Part shown: piece after piece, positions 62,850-64,000 of the stretch
Numbering within the stretch: position 1 is the stretch's first letter
Layout of the letters: the number at the start of each line of letters is the position of its first letter
From: Paenibacillus sp. J2TS4
GTDB lineage: Bacteria > Bacillota > Bacilli > Paenibacillales > NBRC-103111
Length of the DNA stretch: 64,000 nt
Assembly: GCF_018403245.1 (NCBI RefSeq)
Contig: NZ_BOSH01000002.1
Location: forward strand, 434,001-498,000
Direction of reading: 5' to 3'
Made by a program: the position numbers and the translations under genes
The notes under the pieces: generated by a model
What the model saw: only the letters and a program-made list of their open reading frames with translations
What the model was told of the DNA's origin: nothing
Database searches by the model: none

Positions 62850-64000
62850 CTATATAGTCGAAATGTGCGTCACCGCCGGACTCAAGCCTTGGGAGGAAAC
62901 CGTCACAGTTATTTCGCCAGCTGTTGTAAGGGACTGAAGCAGCACTGTCGCAATACCGGCCTCTGCCCGTACCGGATTTTCACCGATGATGACCGCCGGA
63001 CCTTCGATACTGAACATAACCTCGTGGATGGCGGAGGGGACCACGGTCCCGTTCGCATCTTGGATTTCCGCATAGACGAAGACGAAGTCGGCGCCGTCGG
63101 CGGAAAGGTCTTTCCCGCTCTTATCGATGCGGATGGATAACGTCTTGGGCTCAAGCGGGGTTTGCACGACGCATACGGCCGCTTCCTTCCCTCCTATTCG
63201 CCCTACTGCCTTCAGTTGTCCAGGCTCATAGTTCACTCCGGTGAATGTGAACGGCGCCCGTTCCAAGTTGCAGCAATTTCCCCCGTCATGCGGATAAACC
63301 TTCATATGGCCAGCATCCGTTTTCGCGTCGAATCCGGTCCCCTTCCCCTTATGCTGCTCCTCATCCGTAAGCCAATAATCCACCTCATAGCCTGTCACGC
63401 GCTCACCGTACTCCGTGTCCGGTCCTTGATCGGACTTGCGAATCCCGACAGATTTGCCGTTTACAAACAGCTCGACTTCATCGCAATTGGAGAAAACGAC
63501 GACCTTGGCGGGGGTTGTTCTTTCCGTCCAAGTGTTCGCAATATATACCATCGGTCCGCTATCCACGTTCTCATGAATGATTTCCGGGCTTCTCTGGCTC
63601 TGATAAAAATAGTAGACGTATTTGGGCAGCCGGAACGTATCGAGTGCTCCGCATTCCGACAAGCGAGGGGAACAGCCGCGGTTATGGTCGATCCCGACCC
63701 ATGATGCGTCTCCAAGCGACCATCGGTTCCCGCGGTTACGGTTCAGCGACCATTGATAATTCCAGGCCTGCAGGAGCAGTCTTTGTTCCCCGGCGCCGCG
63801 CGGCACCCGGCTTGTGCTCTCATGGCCTCCGAATTCATAATCTCCGTACTCCCTATCGAATCCTCCTTTGTCGGGGAGAACCTCCTCCAGAGGGCGGGAT
63901 AAAGTTTCGCCGTTCCAAAGCGTGTAAGGCACGTCAAAGCCGACGTAAGCGGGATTTTGTCTTCCGAGCGTATCCCCGGATGTAAACATTTGATCTCCCG
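62850..64000 (-). CDS. glycoside hydrolase family 2 (beta-galactosidase-like), C-terminal part
   Basis: The gene runs off the window; its start lies beyond 64000. The 380 residues seen cover the end of the catalytic barrel (VPYTLWNGETLSRPLEEVL, GGHESTSRVPRGAGEQRLLLQAWNYQWSLNRNRGN, GDASWVGIDHNRG) and the C-terminal beta domains (MVYIANTWTERTTPAKVVVFSNCDEVELFVNGKSVGI, FVFVYAEIQDANGTVVPSAIHEVMFSIEGPA), as in DUF4982-type GH2 enzymes. Catalytic acids cannot be confirmed from this portion. It is upstream of, and on the same strand as, the importer and probably degrades the imported glycan. Confidence 0.85.
   Translation of the reverse strand, partial: GDQMFTSGDTLGRQNPAYVGFDVPYTLWNGETLSRPLEEVLPDKGGFDREYGDYEFGGHESTSRVPRGAGEQRLLLQAWNYQWSLNRNRGNRWSLGDASWVGIDHNRGCSPRLSECGALDTFRLPKYVYYFYQSQRSPEIIHENVDSGPMVYIANTWTERTTPAKVVVFSNCDEVELFVNGKSVGIRKSDQGPDTEYGERVTGYEVDYWLTDEEQHKGKGTGFDAKTDAGHMKVYPHDGGNCCNLERAPFTFTGVNYEPGQLKAVGRIGGKEAAVCVVQTPLEPKTLSIRIDKSGKDLSADGADFVFVYAEIQDANGTVVPSAIHEVMFSIEGPAVIIGENPVRAEAGIATVLLQSLTTAGEITVTVSSQGLSPAVTHISTI

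Overview
The window looks like a chromosomal segment of a Paenibacillus or close relative (Bacillota, Paenibacillaceae). The main reasons are two complete YesM/YesN-type two-component systems, each next to an LplB/YtcP-type carbohydrate ABC importer with a very large lipoprotein binding protein; a SigV-RsiV-OatA block; strong AGGAGG-type ribosome binding sites; and frequent TTG/GTG starts. No rRNA, tRNA, CRISPR array or prophage was seen. The species is not determined.

Layout. 0.2-3.8 kb: an ABC exporter followed by an OmpR-type regulator and its kinase. 3.8-8.5 kb: a gene-poor, AT-rich accessory stretch with decayed ORFs, an MFS efflux gene behind what looks like a translational attenuator, an IS66 transposase scar, and a divergent VOC protein/WYL regulator pair. 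8.7-16.3 kb: a giant hybrid sensor kinase, a VWA lipoprotein, and the wreck of a SWIM / DUF5682 / VWA cluster in which only the VWA gene is intact. 16.6-20.1 kb: a NarL-type kinase/regulator with an ABC-2 exporter (LnrJK-LM-like), abutting a DUF1697 gene cut after 25 codons. 20.4-26.4 kb: small VOC and AraC genes, a frameshifted S9 peptidase, an unrecognised 214-residue protein and a DUF6518 membrane protein. 26.6-30.5 kb: a ROK regulator, glycosidase-like TIM-barrel protein and MFS permease, preceded by two matched operator-like boxes. 30.5-33 kb: acetyltransferase, methyltransferase and kinase genes, several of them broken.

33-40.3 kb: the first YesMN-regulated importer, ending in a glycerophosphodiesterase-like protein. 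40.6-45.5 kb: a short UvrA paralogue, a decayed secreted protein, and a BlaI/BlaR1-like pair whose sensor lacks a penicillin-binding domain. 45.5-48.5 kb: two paralogous alpha/beta hydrolases, one split exactly by an IS200/IS605 element with intact TnpB and deleted TnpA. 48.5-55.6 kb: an effector-binding protein, the lysozyme-response block sigV-rsiV-oatA, and a row of small membrane proteins. 55.7-64 kb: the second YesMN-regulated importer with a glycoside hydrolase family 2 gene that runs off the window.

The functional themes are nutrient sensing with glycan import (two importers, ROK/GH/MFS, GH2) and envelope or antibiotic stress (ABC exporters with kinases, attenuated MFS, UvrA paralogue, BlaI/BlaR1-like, SigV-RsiV-OatA). 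Many genes are broken by deletion, frameshift or insertion, so this is a region of active gene turnover.
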